Shown here piece by piece: positions 27,086-38,541 of a DNA stretch of 64,000 nucleotides. The DNA comes from Ensifer adhaerens. Lineage in GTDB: Bacteria; Pseudomonadota; Alphaproteobacteria; Rhizobiales; Rhizobiaceae. Where the stretch lies: NCBI RefSeq assembly GCF_002940685.1, contig NZ_PNFP01000009.1:1-64000 (forward strand). The letters are read 5' to 3'. Position numbers and translations under genes: made by a program. The notes below the pieces were generated by a model. That model ran no database searches. It saw nothing but the letters and a program-made list of their open reading frames with translations, and was not told the origin of the DNA. Numbering within the stretch: position 1 is the stretch's first letter; the number at the start of each line of letters is the position of its first letter.

Positions 27086-27577
27086 TCAGGCTTCGCCCTC
27101 TCCTCCGAGAACTTTTCTCAGACCGACAAACTCCACGTCGCTGTCGAGTTGCGGCGCATAGGCGGTCGAAAGCCAACTCACCCCGTATCCGCCGTTGCGG
27201 AAGAAGCGCACGGCCCGCTCGTTGCGCGCGTGGGTCTTGGTCGTCACGCTATCGAAGCCGTCCTTGACGATGCGGGCCTCGATTTCACCGAGCAAGAGGC
27301 CGCCAAACCCTCGCCCCTGTGCGGACGGCTCGATCCACAGATCGGATATCGCATTGTCGAAGTTTTCCCGCGCGGTCCAGCCGCGAATGTCACCTTCGGC
27401 TTCGAGGAGCAGTACGGAAAGCCATTGATCGGAAAGAAAACGGTGAAATGCGGTCTCAGCCACCTGCCGCATCTTGTCGCTATCGGCGAGGCCGGCAATG
27501 GCGGATTGCCAGGCACCAAGACCGATTGCGGTCAAACGGTCGACGTCGTCGGCTCGGGCATGGCGGATGACGGGCAT
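27086..27577 (-). CDS. GNAT-family N-acetyltransferase
   Basis: The 163-aa protein has a GNAT N-terminus IRHARADDVDRLTAIGLGAW, the acetyl-CoA loop WIEPSAQGRGFGGLLLGEIE, and HARNERAVRFFRNGGYG at the end. It lies about 80 bp downstream of gatA on the same strand and may share its transcript. It is the third GNAT gene within 6 kb. Substrate unknown. It is 1.6 kb from the TopAI homologue, too far and on the wrong side of a GGDEF gene to call it a YjhQ partner. Confidence 0.87.
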   Translation of the reverse strand: MPVIRHARADDVDRLTAIGLGAWQSAIAGLADSDKMRQVAETAFHRFLSDQWLSVLLLEAEGDIRGWTARENFDNAISDLWIEPSAQGRGFGGLLLGEIEARIVKDGFDSVTTKTHARNERAVRFFRNGGYGVSWLSTAYAPQLDSDVEFVGLRKVLGGEGEA

Positions 27578-27659
27578 GACGCGGGCTCCTTCCGCGACAA
27601 CGATGACTGGCCTTCAAAATGAAGAATGGCGGCGCCTCACCGGCACCGCCATCGAAATC

Positions 27660-29141
27660 TTACCACCACTTGGCGGGGGTGAACCGGCCGGCGGCCTGCT
27701 CGATGATATGCGCCGTCTTGAACAGCGTCTCTTCCTCGAACGGCTTGCCGATCAATTGCAGGCCAAGCGGCAGGCCCTTGTGGTCGAGGCCGCCCGGAAC
27801 GGCGATGCCCGGCAGGCCGGCCATATTGACCGTCACCGTGAAGATGTCGTTGAGGTACATCTTTACCGGATCGGATGCGAGATCCTCGTCGGCGATGCCG
27901 AAGGCGGACGACGGCGTCGCCGGCGTCAGGATAGCGTCGACGCCGGCATGGAACGCCAGTTCGAAATCGCGCTTGATCAGCGTGCGGACCTTCTGCGCCT
28001 GCAGGTAGTAGGCATCGTAGTAACCGGCCGAAAGCACGTAGGTGCCGATCATGATGCGGCGCTTGACCTCGTCGCCGAAACCGGCGGCGCGGGTCTTTTC
28101 GTACATGTCGACGATGTCCTTGCCGTCGACGCGCAGGCCGTAGCGAACGCCGTCATAGCGGGCAAGGTTCGAAGACGCCTCGGCCGGAGCGACGATGTAG
28201 TAGGCCGGCAGCGCATACTTCGTGTGCGGCAGGGTGATGTCGACGATCTCGGCACCGGCTTCCTTCAGCCAGGCGATGCCCTGCTGCCAGAGCGCCTCGA
28301 TCTCCTCCGGCATGCCATCGACGCGGTATTCGCGCGGGATGCCGATCTTCATGCCCTTGATCGACTTGCCGATTGAGGCTTCGTAGTCCGGCACCGGCAG
28401 ATCGACCGAGGTCGTGTCCTTTGCATCGACGCTCGCCATCGACTTCAGGAGGATCGCGGCATCGCGCACGTCACGGGCGATCGGGCCCGCCTGATCGAGC
28501 GACGAGGCGAAAGCGACGGTGCCCCAGCGCGAGCAGCGGCCATAGGTCGGCTTGATGCCGACGGTTCCGGTGAAGGCTGCAGGCTGACGGATCGAGCCGC
28601 CGGTATCGGTGGCGGTCGCTCCGGCGCACAGATGCGCGGCAACGGCTGCGGCGGAACCACCGGACGAGCCACCCGGCACGAGATCCAGATTGGAGCCCTT
28701 GGCGCGCCACGGGTTCTTGACCGCGCCGTAATAGGAGGTCTCGTTCGAGGAGCCCATGGCGAACTCATCCATGTTCAGCTTGCCGAGCATGACCGCGCCA
28801 TCGTTCCAGAGGTTCTGGGTAACAGTCGATTCGTAGCGCGGCTCAAAGCCGTCGAGGATGTGGCTGCAGGCCTGGGTGTGCACACCTTCGGTGGCGAAGA
28901 GGTCCTTGATGCCGAGCGGGATACCTTCGAGCGCACCGGCCTTGCCGGCTGCGATACGCGCATCCGAGGCCTTGGCCATCTCTCGTGCCTTTTCGGGCGT
29001 GACGGCGATGTAGGCGTTGATCGCCTCATTGGCGGCATCGATCGCGCCGATATAGGCGTCGGTCAGTTCGACGGCGGTGATTTCCTTGGCGGCGAGCTTC
29101 GCGCGGGCTTCGGCAATCGTCAGGCTGGTAAGGTCGGTCAT
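27660..29141 (-). CDS. gatA: Asp-tRNA(Asn)/Glu-tRNA(Gln) amidotransferase subunit A
   Basis: GatA is the amidase-signature subunit that hydrolyses glutamine to supply ammonia. The Ser-cisSer-Lys triad is visible: Lys in [13 protein letters not shown] (about residue 79), and the serines in [18 protein letters not shown] (about 153-158), with [21 protein letters not shown] following. The length of 493 aa is normal. It is downstream of gatC with a 50-bp gap. Confidence 0.97.
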   Translation of the reverse strand: MTDLTSLTIAEARAKLAAKEITAVELTDAYIGAIDAANEAINAYIAVTPEKAREMAKASDARIAAGKAGALEGIPLGIKDLFATEGVHTQACSHILDGFEPRYESTVTQNLWNDGAVMLGKLNMDEFAMGSSNETSYYGAVKNPWRAKGSNLDLVPGGSSGGSAAAVAAHLCAGATATDTGGSIRQPAAFTGTVGIKPTYGRCSRWGTVAFASSLDQAGPIARDVRDAAILLKSMASVDAKDTTSVDLPVPDYEASIGKSIKGMKIGIPREYRVDGMPEEIEALWQQGIAWLKEAGAEIVDITLPHTKYALPAYYIVAPAEASSNLARYDGVRYGLRVDGKDIVDMYEKTRAAGFGDEVKRRIMIGTYVLSAGYYDAYYLQAQKVRTLIKRDFELAFHAGVDAILTPATPSSAFGIADEDLASDPVKMYLNDIFTVTVNMAGLPGIAVPGGLDHKGLPLGLQLIGKPFEEETLFKTAHIIEQAAGRFTPAKWW

Positions 29142-29191
29142 GGTGAATTCGGGCTTTCGCGATCGGGAAGGTCGGGGCGGCAGGCGGGAGG

Positions 29192-29479
29192 TTACTCGAC
29201 CACCTTCGGAACGAGGAAGAAGTTGCGATCCGAATTCGGCGCGTTGGCGACGATGTCGTCGGCCTTGTTGCCGTCGGATACAGCGTCGATGCGCTTCTTC
29301 ATCTCCATCGGCGTGACCGAGGTCATCGGCTCGACGCCATCGACATTGACTTCGGAGAGCTGCTCGACGAAGCCGAGGATGCCATTGAGCTCACCCATCA
29401 TCCGCTCGGCTTCCTCTTCGCTGACGGCGATACGGGCAAGGCGCGCGACGCGCTTCACGGTGGCAAGGTCTACGGACAT
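29192..29479 (-). CDS. gatC: Asp-tRNA(Asn)/Glu-tRNA(Gln) amidotransferase subunit C
   Basis: The 95-aa GatC stabilises the GatA-GatB interface. It shows the family pattern [42 protein letters not shown], and the conserved end [14 protein letters not shown]. It is the first gene of the gatC-gatA unit. Confidence 0.96.
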   Translation of the reverse strand: MSVDLATVKRVARLARIAVSEEEAERMMGELNGILGFVEQLSEVNVDGVEPMTSVTPMEMKKRIDAVSDGNKADDIVANAPNSDRNFFLVPKVVE

Positions 29480-29589
29480 GATCGTCTCCGGTATCTGGAA
29501 CTTCCCCCGCTATAATGGCGCGCGGCGAGGCACGCAACGGGGGAATTGCCGGAGAGCCGGGCCCTTTCGTCAAAAGGCCCGGCGCGACA

Positions 29590-30294
29590 TCAGACTGTAA
29601 CGACACCACCGACGTGCGGCGTCTCGACCTTGGTCGATGCGCTGTCCATGCCGGCAACGAAGGTTTCCGGCGTCTGGTCGATGATCGGGAACGAGCCATA
29701 GTGGCAGGGGATCGCGGTTGCGAACTTGAAGAAGCGCTGGCAGGCGAGTGCTGCGACGGCCCCACCCATGGTGAACCGGTCGCCGATCGGGACGATGCCA
29801 ATCTCCGGCTGGTGCAGCTCGTTGATCAGCGCCATGTCGGAAAAGATGTCCGTGTCGCCCATGTGATAGAGCGTCGGCTCGTCCGCGAAATGCAGCACCA
29901 GGCCGTTGGCATTGCCGAGCGAGTGGGAGACGCCGTCTTCGGTCAGTTGCGCCGAGGAATGAAGCGCATTGACAAAGGTTGTCGAGAAGGAGCCCAGATG
30001 GATGGTGCCGCCGGTGTTTCCCATCTCCAACGCCCTGACACCATGCCGCCCAAGCCAGGCAGCAAGGTCGGCATTGGCAACCACGGTCGCACCGGTCTCC
30101 TTGGCGATCGCGATCGTATCGCCGACATGGTCGCCATGGCCATGGGTCAGAAGAATGTGGGTGAGCCCGGCCGTTGCATCCCTGCGGTCCTCGTCACGGA
30201 AAGCGGGATTGCCGGTAAAGAAGGGGTCGATGAGGATTTTGGACTTTGCCGTTTCGATGTGAAAGGCGGCGTGACCGAGCCATTTGATCTTCAT
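29590..30294 (-). CDS. Metal-dependent hydrolase, UPF0173 / YtkL family (metallo-beta-lactamase fold)
   Basis: The 234-aa protein has the MBL-fold metal motif HxHxDH in [13 protein letters not shown] (about residue 50), the N-terminal [20 protein letters not shown] typical of UPF0173, the [15 protein letters not shown] segment with a metal Asp, and [10 protein letters not shown] with a late His. The substrate is unknown. It diverges from ruvX with an 81-bp gap. Confidence 0.9.
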   Translation of the reverse strand: MKIKWLGHAAFHIETAKSKILIDPFFTGNPAFRDEDRRDATAGLTHILLTHGHGDHVGDTIAIAKETGATVVANADLAAWLGRHGVRALEMGNTGGTIHLGSFSTTFVNALHSSAQLTEDGVSHSLGNANGLVLHFADEPTLYHMGDTDIFSDMALINELHQPEIGIVPIGDRFTMGGAVAALACQRFFKFATAIPCHYGSFPIIDQTPETFVAGMDSASTKVETPHVGGVVTV

Positions 30295-30375
30295 GACGAT
30301 CTCCCTGATGATTTGCTTGTCCGAACAGCATATGGATCAGACAACTCTCGGCGCAAAGATCGAATCGACACAGAC

Positions 30376-30861
30376 ATGGCAATTCTCACCATCGAAGAGC
30401 TGGCCACCCAGCTGCAGCAGAACCAGGCGATCGCCGGCCTCGACCTCGGCACGAAAACGATCGGGCTCTCGGTCTCCGATCTCGGCCGCCGTTTCGCCAC
30501 CCCGCGCGAGGTGATCCGCCGGGTCAAGTTCGGCGTGGACGCGGATGCCCTGCTATCTGCAGCGGAAAAAGAGAAAGTTGCCGCCTTCGTCATCGGCCTG
30601 CCGGTCAACATGGACGGCAGCGAAGGGCCGCGCTGTCAGGCGACGCGCGCCTTCGTGCGCAACATGGAGCAGAAAACGCCCCTGCCCTTCGTCTTCTGGG
30701 ACGAAAGACTTTCGACCGTCGCGGCCGAGCGGGTGCTGATCGAAATGGATGTTTCGCGAAAGAAGCGGGCCGAACGCATCGATTCGGCCGCCGCGTCCTT
30801 CATTCTTCAGGGCGCGCTCGACAGGCTGGCGTCGCTGGCACGAGACGGCCTCTCGGACTGA
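30376..30861 (+). CDS. ruvX: Putative pre-16S rRNA nuclease / Holliday junction resolvase-like YqgF
   Basis: The 161-aa RNase H-fold protein has the first acidic motif [52 protein letters not shown] with the second acidic residue, and [16 protein letters not shown] with the last Asp. The YqgF family matures the 16S rRNA 5' end and was also linked to recombination. The true start is ATG 30376; the open frame extends far upstream without homology. Its last 55 bp overlap the DUF6105 gene on the other strand. Confidence 0.92.
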   Translation: MAILTIEELATQLQQNQAIAGLDLGTKTIGLSVSDLGRRFATPREVIRRVKFGVDADALLSAAEKEKVAAFVIGLPVNMDGSEGPRCQATRAFVRNMEQKTPLPFVFWDERLSTVAAERVLIEMDVSRKKRAERIDSAAASFILQGALDRLASLARDGLSD

Positions 30862-31148
30862 GGGGCCACGGCGCCGAAGCGGCGACGATACCAGGCCGCG
30901 ATCTGGCGGCGCTTGCGAAAGCCGATGATGGCGAAAACGATCAGGCTGTCGACGACGATCGCGCGCGCGACCAGCGGCGGGATCGATTCCGGCGGAATGC
31001 CGAGAACGTTGCCGTAGATCTGGAAGACCAGATCATGCGTTTGGCGTGTCAGCATGAAGAAGCCGAAGCTCATGTCGTAGTACGAAAGACCGTACCAGCC
31101 GATCAGCAGAAGGACCGGGCCGGCCCACAGGATCAGAAACCACTTCAT
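30807..31148 (-). CDS. DUF6105-like small membrane protein
   Basis: The 113-aa protein has a hydrophobic N-terminus ([22 protein letters not shown]), a middle segment [31 protein letters not shown], a second TM ([13 protein letters not shown]) and a basic tail [16 protein letters not shown] recognise it as a rhizobial family currently called DUF6105, with moderate certainty. The start ATG overlaps the stop of the upstream 46-aa ORF as ATGA. The 3' end overlaps ruvX tail-to-tail by 55 bp. Confidence 0.75.
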   Translation of the reverse strand: MKWFLILWAGPVLLLIGWYGLSYYDMSFGFFMLTRQTHDLVFQIYGNVLGIPPESIPPLVARAIVVDSLIVFAIIGFRKRRQIAAWYRRRFGAVAPQSERPSRASDASLSSAP

Positions 31149-31285
31149 GCGGCTCCCCTTTCCGAGATCTGCCGAAAGACAACTGGGTAAATCGCGCGGT
31201 CAGCCAGCACGACGGCCACAAGAACCATCGCGGGAACTGCGATATCTAGCGCCAGTCCGGCAAAAAACATCATCATGATGATCAT
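31145..31285 (-). CDS. Candidate 46-aa single-TM protein coupled to the DUF6105 gene
   Basis: The reverse strand encodes MIIMMMFFAGLALDIAVPAM, then VLVAVVLADRAIYPVVFRQI and SERGAA. It has one long hydrophobic span and a charged C-terminus. The stop TGA overlaps the ATG of the downstream gene (ATGA), which suggests translational coupling. No strong Shine-Dalgarno precedes 31285 and several ATGs are clustered (31285, 31276, 31273, 31270), so the start is uncertain. Confidence 0.5.
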   Translation of the reverse strand: MIIMMMFFAGLALDIAVPAMVLVAVVLADRAIYPVVFRQISERGAA

Positions 31286-31525
31286 AAGACCAGTTCTCAC
31301 CGAACCGCTCCATTCCGGATTCGATTGAATGCAGGACCAATGTCCGCCCTCACGGGGGGCTGCGCAATGTAAACCATTTGTTAAGGTTAATTTTCACAGG
31401 GCAAGTCCGGTCGCAGCCCCTGGGAGGCGTGAGACTTCCGTTTGATCGCCGCCTCGTGCCACTAGCGCATTCCGGTCGGCCATGATTTGAGGTAGCGATA
31501 GACGTCCCGCACGCAGGCCTCCCCC

Positions 31526-32461
31526 ATGACCGTTGTCTTTGAAAGTATCCTTCCCGTCTTCCTCCTGGTCCTGCTCGGCGCCTGGCTCAAGCGTTCGACG
31601 TTCGTCGACCAGAACCTCTGGCTCGGACTTGAGCAATTCGGCTATTTCATCCTGTTCCCTGCCCTCTTGTTCTCGACCCTGGCTGAGGCGGATTTTGCCG
31701 GATTGCAGGCCGACGCGACCGCCGTCGCCACGATCGGCAGCGTCAGCCTGATGTCGATCTTTGTGCTCTTGCTTTGGCCGATCCTCCGGGACCGGCAGGT
31801 GTCCGCAGCGTCCTTCACGTCGGTTTTCCAGACGGCAACGCGGTGGAATGGGTTCATGGCGCTTGCGATCGCCCACAAGCTCTACGGCTCGCTCGGCCTG
31901 ACGCTGACCGCGCTCTTGATGACGCTCCTGATCATCCCGACCAATCTCTACAATATCGCCGCGCTCGTCTGGTTCGCAGGCGGCAGCCGCGACTTTCGCC
32001 GCTTCTTCATGCGCATCGCCACAAACCCGATCATCGTGTCTTCGGTGCTTGGAATTTTCGTCAACCTGATCGGACTGAAGGTATACAGCCCGCTAATGGC
32101 CACCATCGAGATGCTGGCGAGCGCGTCGCTCAGCCTCGGGCTGGTGATGGTCGGTGCGGGCCTGCGGGCATCCGATGCGTTGAAGCCCAGCGGGACGGCG
32201 TTGCTCGCGGTCTTCCTCAAGCTGATCGTCATGCCGGTCTTCATGGTGAGCGCGAGTTACCTGCTCGGCATCCGCGGCGACGCGTTGCTCATCATCGCGC
32301 TTGGCGCGGCGGTACCGACGGCGATGAACGGCTACTTGCTCGCCAAGCAGATGAACGGCGACGCCGACCTCTATGCGGCAGTCGCCACCGTCCAGACGGT
32401 GGTGTCGTTCTTCACGATCCCGCTGGTGCTCTACCTGACGGCTTACGTCTCAACGCTCTGA
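31526..32461 (+). CDS. AEC-family transporter (auxin efflux carrier/malonate permease type)
   Basis: The 311-aa integral membrane protein has about ten hydrophobic spans in two repeats. It starts VFESILPVFLLVLLGAWLKR and has a conserved YNIAALVWFAGG mid-region, PIIVSSVLGIFVNLIGLKV, and a late GAAVPTAMNGYLLAKQM motif typical of the BASS-related AEC family. Substrates in this family include organic acids; the actual substrate cannot be inferred. It starts at ATG 31526 and converges with the acyl-CoA dehydrogenase gene. Confidence 0.9.
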   Translation: MTVVFESILPVFLLVLLGAWLKRSTFVDQNLWLGLEQFGYFILFPALLFSTLAEADFAGLQADATAVATIGSVSLMSIFVLLLWPILRDRQVSAASFTSVFQTATRWNGFMALAIAHKLYGSLGLTLTALLMTLLIIPTNLYNIAALVWFAGGSRDFRRFFMRIATNPIIVSSVLGIFVNLIGLKVYSPLMATIEMLASASLSLGLVMVGAGLRASDALKPSGTALLAVFLKLIVMPVFMVSASYLLGIRGDALLIIALGAAVPTAMNGYLLAKQMNGDADLYAAVATVQTVVSFFTIPLVLYLTAYVSTL

Positions 32462-32468
32462 CAGATCA

Positions 32469-32517
32469 GGGGCCGACGACTACGCCGCAGGGGGCTGACG
32501 ACTTAGGTCGCAGGGGG
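32469..32517. repeat. Imperfect tandem repeat at the acyl-CoA dehydrogenase 3' end
   Basis: Two copies of a 26-27 bp unit, GGGGCyGACGACT(N4-5)CGCAGGGGG, abut at 32469-32494 and 32491-32517. The second covers the last codons and stop of the dehydrogenase gene (Pro-Pro-Ala-Thr-stop). The first would read Pro-Pro-Ala-Ala-stop, so it looks like a short duplication of the gene end. Confidence 0.6.
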
Positions 32518-34155
32518 ATAGAGAAGGTCGAGGATGTAGGCCGAATCGAAGCGGGAATCGAGCATGCCGTAGGTCGAGCGCCATCCTGCGGCCAGGCGTG
32601 ATTCCAGAAACGCATCGGCGATGCGCCCGGCACCAAGCCGGTAGAGCTCGGCAGCAGCGGCAGCAAGCGCCAGCTGCTCGACCAGCATGCGTGCAGCCCC
32701 CTCGTCGCGTTCGCACAGCGACATGGCCGCGCGCAGCACGTCGATCGTCTTGCGGCCCGAGGGACCGAGATCGCGGGCGAGAACCACGAAGAGCTGCTCG
32801 AACAGATCCTTGCCCTTGGCAAGCACCCGCAGCACGTCCAGCGCCATGACGTTGCCGGAGCCTTCCCAGATGGCGTTGACTGGCGCTTCGCGGTAGTGGC
32901 GCGCCAGAGCCCGCTCTTCCACGTAGCCGTTGCCGCCCAGGCACTCCATCGCCTCATAGATCAGTGCCGGCGCGATCTTGCAGACCCAGTATTTCGCAAC
33001 CGGCGTCATGATCCGGGCGTAGGCCGCATCTTCCGCGCTGTTGCGCGCCCTGTCGAAGGCCTCCGCCAGGCGGAAGGAAAGTGCGCTTGCCGCGGCAACG
33101 TCGAGCGCCATGTCGGCAAGCACGCGGGTCATCATCGGCTGGCTGACGAGCGGCTTGCCAAAGGCTTTGCGGCCACGCGTGTGGTGCACCGCCTCGGCGA
33201 GCGAGGCGCGCATCATGCCGGCAGACGCCAGCGCACAGTCGAGCCGCGTCAGCGTCACCATGTCGAGGATCGTGCGGATGCCGGCATCCGGCGCACCAAG
33301 GATGAAGCCGAACGTATCGGAGAACTCGACCTCGGAGGACGCGTTGGACCGATTGCCGAGCTTGTCCTTCAGCCGCTGGAAACGCAGTCCGTTGGCGCTG
33401 CCGTCTTCCAGAAGTCTGGGCACGAGGAAGCAGGCGAGCCCCTCGCGGGTCTGTGCCAGCATGACGAAGGCGTCGCTCATCGGCGCCGACATGAACCACT
33501 TGTGGCCGTTGAGCCGATAGATGCCCTCGCCCACCCGCTCGGCCGTCGAGGTGTTGGCGCGCACGTCGGTGCCGCCCTGCTTCTCGGTCATGCCCATGCC
33601 GACGGTAACCGCCGACTTCTGCATCCACGGACGGTTGGTGGAATCGTACTTGCGCGACAGGATCTTCGGCGCCCACTCCTTCTGCACGGCCGGCGATGCG
33701 GTGATCGCGGCAAGCGAGGCGCTCGTCATCGTCAGCGGGCAAAGATGGCCGCATTCGAGCTGGGCCGTCAGATAGAAGCGGATCGCGCGCGTCTTGTGCG
33801 ACTGATTGCGCTCCTCAATGAGGTTCTCCCAGGCGGATGCATGCAGGCCGGACGACATCGAGCGGCGCATCAGCGCATGCCAGGCCGGATGGAACTCGAC
33901 GACATCGAGACGCTCGCCGCGGGGGCCGTGGGTCTTCAGCTTCGGCGGGCCTTCGTTCGCCATGCGCGCCAGTTCCTGCGCCTCGGGCGACGTGACATAG
34001 CGGCCGAGCACGTCGAACTCGTCGCGCAGCGCCTTGCTCATGCCCGAGGTGATATCCACCACGAGCGGGTCGGAGCGATAGGCGTTGACACCGGACCAGG
34101 GCTTGGGCTGGTTCAGCTCGGCGAGTTTCTGTTCAGTCCGGTTCATCTGATTCAT
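32503..34155 (-). CDS. Acyl-CoA dehydrogenase family protein, AidB-like
   Basis: The 550-aa flavoprotein resembles E. coli AidB (541 aa). It has an N-terminal domain with NQPKPWSGVNAYRSDPLVV, then AVTVGMGMTEKQGGTDVRAN (flavin-binding segment), TRLDCALASAGMMRASLAEA, RKAFGKPLVSQPMM, and HYREAPVNAIWEGSGNVMAL near the position of the catalytic Glu. AidB is part of the adaptive response to alkylation in E. coli; many homologues are simply fatty acid or branched-chain dehydrogenases. I favour AidB-like by length and N-terminus. Confidence 0.87.
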   Translation of the reverse strand: MNQMNRTEQKLAELNQPKPWSGVNAYRSDPLVVDITSGMSKALRDEFDVLGRYVTSPEAQELARMANEGPPKLKTHGPRGERLDVVEFHPAWHALMRRSMSSGLHASAWENLIEERNQSHKTRAIRFYLTAQLECGHLCPLTMTSASLAAITASPAVQKEWAPKILSRKYDSTNRPWMQKSAVTVGMGMTEKQGGTDVRANTSTAERVGEGIYRLNGHKWFMSAPMSDAFVMLAQTREGLACFLVPRLLEDGSANGLRFQRLKDKLGNRSNASSEVEFSDTFGFILGAPDAGIRTILDMVTLTRLDCALASAGMMRASLAEAVHHTRGRKAFGKPLVSQPMMTRVLADMALDVAAASALSFRLAEAFDRARNSAEDAAYARIMTPVAKYWVCKIAPALIYEAMECLGGNGYVEERALARHYREAPVNAIWEGSGNVMALDVLRVLAKGKDLFEQLFVVLARDLGPSGRKTIDVLRAAMSLCERDEGAARMLVEQLALAAAAAELYRLGAGRIADAFLESRLAAGWRSTYGMLDSRFDSAYILDLLYPPAT

Positions 34156-34312
34156 GGGCCGGTTCTAGCGCAAGTTTCCCGGCCACGGAACGGGGCGCGA
34201 GAAAGATAGGATCGCCGTTGCAAGTTTTCTGCGGACGGAACCGCGCAAGCCTTGCCGTGCCGGGGACCAGGTCTTATAGAGCGACGCAATTTAAAGAGCG
34301 CAAGGGCGGCCC

Positions 34313-35250
<938 letters not shown>

Positions 35251-35254
<4 letters not shown>

Positions 35255-36543
35255 CCAGACCACTCGTTCTGAAGAACCTTCGCATCGTCGATCCCTCGCG
35301 AAACCTCGATGAGGTCGGCACTGTTATCGTTGGCAACGACGGCCGCATTCTTGCAGCCGGCGCCGATGCGCAGAACCAGGGTGTGCCGGACGGTGCCTTC
35401 GTCAAGGACTGCGCCGGTCTGACAGCCGTTCCGGGCCTCGTCGATGCCCGCGTCTTCGTCGGCGAACCGGGCAGCGAACACCGCGAAACCTTCGAGTCCG
35501 CATCGCGCGCTGCCGCCGCCGGTGGCGTCACCACCTTCATCGCCATGCCGGAAACCGACCCTGTTATCGACGACATCGCGCTCGTCGAATACGTAAAGAA
35601 GACGGCGCGCGACAAAGCGCTCGTCAACGTGCATCCGGCCGCAGCGCTCACCAAAGGCCTCGACGGCGAGGAAATGACGGAATTCGGCCTGCTGCGTGAG
35701 GCGGGTGCCGTCTGCTTCACCAATGGTCGCCGCTCGATCCATGACACCCTGGTCTTGCGCCGGGCCATGACCTATGCGCGCGAATTCGGCGCCGTCATCT
35801 CCCTTGAGACGCGCGACAAGTATCTCGGTGCCAACGGCGTCATGCACGAGGGCCTGCTCGCGAGCTGGCTCGGCCTCTCCGGTATCCCGCGCGAGGCCGA
35901 GATCATTCCACTCGAGCGCGACCTGCGGATCGCCGGACTGACGCGAGCCGCCTATCATGCCGCCCAGATCTCGGTTCCCGAGTCGGCCGCGGCGATCCGT
36001 ACCGCGCGCGAGCGCGGCGCCAACGTCACCTGCGGCGTGTCGATCAACAATCTCGCGCTCAACGAGAACGACATCGGCGAATACCGGACCTTCTTCAAGC
36101 TTTCGCCGCCGCTGCGCAGCGAGGACGACCGGGTCGGCATGGCGGAGGCACTGGCCGACGGCACGATCGACATCATCGTCTCCTCGCACGATCCGCAGGA
36201 CGTCGATACCAAGCGCCTGCCGTTTGCCGACGCGGCCGACGGGGCGATCGGCCTCGAGACGCTGGCAGCCGCTGCCCTTCGCCTGCACCATAGCGGCCAG
36301 GTGCCGCTGATGCGCCTGATCGACGCGATGTCGACGCGGCCCGCAACGATCTTCGGCCTTGATGCAGGCACGCTGAAGCCCGGCGCCAAGGCCGATATCG
36401 CCGTTCTCGATCTCGACGAACCCTGGGTGCTTTACGAGGAAGCGATCGTTTCGCGCTCCAAGAACACGCCGTTTGAAAATGCACGCTTTACCGGACGGGT
36501 CGTACAAACCTATGTTGCCGGCAAGCTCGTGCATTCTGCATAA
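35251..36543 (+). CDS. pyrC: Dihydroorotase-like protein PyrC', metal ligands missing
   Basis: The 430-aa protein has overall type I dihydroorotase architecture, but the metal site is gone. The HxHxREPG motif reads [11 protein letters not shown]. The position of the VMVHAED His is ISLETRD. YHIAHVS-type reads YHAAQIS and PHHL-type reads INNL. The DHAP-type Asp reads SSHDP. By analogy with Pseudomonas PyrC' it is probably a structural partner needed for active PyrB, with a separate active dihydroorotase elsewhere. Translational coupling to pyrB supports complex formation. Confidence 0.9.
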
Positions 36544-36572
36544 GCCGCCAAGGTCGCGCGGGAGGGGAACCG

Positions 36573-37184
36573 GTGGATCTAATGTCCTGGCAGCTCGGGC
36601 TGCCCTTTACGCTCCTGAGCCTTGGTTTCGGCTATCTGCTCGGCTCGATCCCGTTCGGGCTGATCCTGACCCGCATGGCCGGGCTCGGCGACGTGCGCAA
36701 CATCGGCTCGGGCAACATCGGCGCGACCAATGTGCTTCGCACCGGTAACAAGAAGCTTGCGGCCGCCACCCTGTTGCTTGACGCGCTGAAGGGCACGGCG
36801 GCAGCCGCGATCGCCTCCTATTGGGGCGTGGAAGCAGGCATCGCTGCCGGCTTTGCCGCCTTCATCGGCCATCTCTATCCGGTCTGGCTCGGCTTCAAGG
36901 GCGGCAAGGGCGTCGCCACCTACATCGGCGTCCTGCTCGGCCTTGCCCCCGCCATGGTACTCGCCTTTGCGGCCATCTGGCTCGGCATGGCGAAAATCAG
37001 CCGCTACTCCTCATTGTCCGCTCTGGTTGCAACGGCTATCATTCCGGTTCTACTTTACGCGGTAGACGACAGTAGGGTCGCTCTTCTCTTTGCGGCGATG
37101 ACTGTCATCACCTGGGTGAAGCATCGCGCCAATATTCAGCGGCTGCTTGCCGGCACGGAAAGCAGGATAGGAGACAAGGGATAA
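36573..37184 (+). CDS. plsY: Glycerol-3-phosphate acyltransferase PlsY
   Basis: PlsY transfers acyl groups from acyl phosphate to glycerol 3-phosphate, the first step of phospholipid synthesis. The 203-aa membrane protein has the three family motifs: [26 protein letters not shown] and [17 protein letters not shown]. The start is GTG 36573, with GGAGGGG 5 nt upstream; ATG 36582 is too far from it. It ends at TAATG, overlapping the dprA start. Confidence 0.94.
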   Translation: MDLMSWQLGLPFTLLSLGFGYLLGSIPFGLILTRMAGLGDVRNIGSGNIGATNVLRTGNKKLAAATLLLDALKGTAAAAIASYWGVEAGIAAGFAAFIGHLYPVWLGFKGGKGVATYIGVLLGLAPAMVLAFAAIWLGMAKISRYSSLSALVATAIIPVLLYAVDDSRVALLFAAMTVITWVKHRANIQRLLAGTESRIGDKG

Positions 37185-38332
37185 TGTCTGAGGCCAGCGC
37201 AGGACGAACCGGAGTGGCGCTGACCGAACGACAGAAGATATCCTGGCTCCGGCTGATCCGCAGCGACAATGTCGGCCCCATCGCCTTCCGCGACCTGATC
37301 AACCATTTCGGCACCGCTGAAAACGCGCTCGATGCACTGCCTGAGCTGTCGCGGCGCGGCGGCACGAAGCAGAGCTATCGCGTCGCATCGGTCGGCGAGG
37401 CCGAGCGCGAACTGGAAGCCGCCCGACGCCACGGCGCCGTCTTCGTCGGCATCGGCGAAGCAGCCTACCCCCCGGCACTCAGGCAGATAGACGGTGCTCC
37501 CCCTCTCCTTGCCGTGAAAGGCGATCTCGGCGCGGCTGCCCGCCCGTCGCTCGGCATCGTCGGTTCGCGCAACGCTTCGGTCAGCGGCGCGAAGTTTGCG
37601 GCGATGATTGCGCGCGATGCCGGTCGCGCCGGTTATGTCGTGACCTCGGGCCTGGCGCGCGGCATCGATACGGCCGCCCATCGCGCGAGCCTTGAAACCG
37701 GCACGATCGCGGCCCTTGCCGGTGGCCTCGACAAGCCCTACCCACCCGAAAACATCGGCCTGCTCGAAGAGATCACGTCCGGTCGGGGCCTTGCGATCAG
37801 CGAAATGCCGTTCGGCTGGGAGCCGCGGGCGCGCGACTTTCCGCGCCGCAATCGGCTGATCGCCGGCGTCAGCCTCGGCGTTGCGATCGTCGAGGCGGCG
37901 CACCGCTCTGGCTCGCTCATCACCGCGCGCTATGCCGCCGATTTCGGCCGGCTCGTTTTCGCGGTTCCCGGCTCGCCGCTCGATCCGCGCTGCCATGGCA
38001 CCAACGATCTCCTGAAACAGGGCGCGATCGTCACGACCGCACCGGACGACGTGATCGAGGCGCTGGCGCCGCTCAGCCAGCTGGAGCTTCCGCTGCCGGG
38101 CGCGCGGGAACCGGATGGTGAGGCGCAGGTTGGCGCTCCTGCCAGCGCGAACGACAGCGACCGCGCCGCGGTCAACACCGCCCTCGGCCCGACACCGGTC
38201 GAAATCGACGATATCGTCCGCCACACCGGTCTGTCGCCCGCACAGGTCTATCTGCTCCTGCTGGAACTCGACCTTGCCGGCCGGCTGCATCGCCATGCCG
38301 GCGGATTGGTGTCCGCGGCGGCGCCGGAGTGA
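37184..38332 (+). CDS. dprA: DNA-protecting protein DprA
   Basis: DprA binds single-stranded DNA and loads RecA during natural transformation. The 382-aa protein has an N-terminal SAM-like helical region ([20 protein letters not shown]), a central Rossmann domain ([59 protein letters not shown]), and a C-terminal winged helix ([20 protein letters not shown]). It is translationally coupled to plsY (TAATG). Most rhizobia are not known to be competent, so the in vivo role is open. Confidence 0.94.
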   Translation: MSEASAGRTGVALTERQKISWLRLIRSDNVGPIAFRDLINHFGTAENALDALPELSRRGGTKQSYRVASVGEAERELEAARRHGAVFVGIGEAAYPPALRQIDGAPPLLAVKGDLGAAARPSLGIVGSRNASVSGAKFAAMIARDAGRAGYVVTSGLARGIDTAAHRASLETGTIAALAGGLDKPYPPENIGLLEEITSGRGLAISEMPFGWEPRARDFPRRNRLIAGVSLGVAIVEAAHRSGSLITARYAADFGRLVFAVPGSPLDPRCHGTNDLLKQGAIVTTAPDDVIEALAPLSQLELPLPGAREPDGEAQVGAPASANDSDRAAVNTALGPTPVEIDDIVRHTGLSPAQVYLLLLELDLAGRLHRHAGGLVSAAAPE

Positions 38333-38541
38333 TCGTCGGCCAACGAACCGACCTGAGTGCGACGGCGGCAGCACCCGTTTCTCATGGCAGAAACAGCCCG
38401 ATGCTGCATGAGTTGCATAGTCCGCTCTCGTCGTTATTTTGGGTGGGCCCTCTTGACCCCGCACGAATCCCTGTCCATTTCGGGGCGTCAATACAAGGCG
38501 AAGCACGGCGCAAACGGCGCTGACGCCCGAACCAGGACCGG

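Noticed and set aside
27086-27577. GNAT gene as the YjhQ antitoxin of the TopAI homologue
   Set aside because: It is 1.6 kb away, on the opposite strand, beyond a GGDEF gene, and sits behind gatA. No sequence feature links it to YjhQ specifically.
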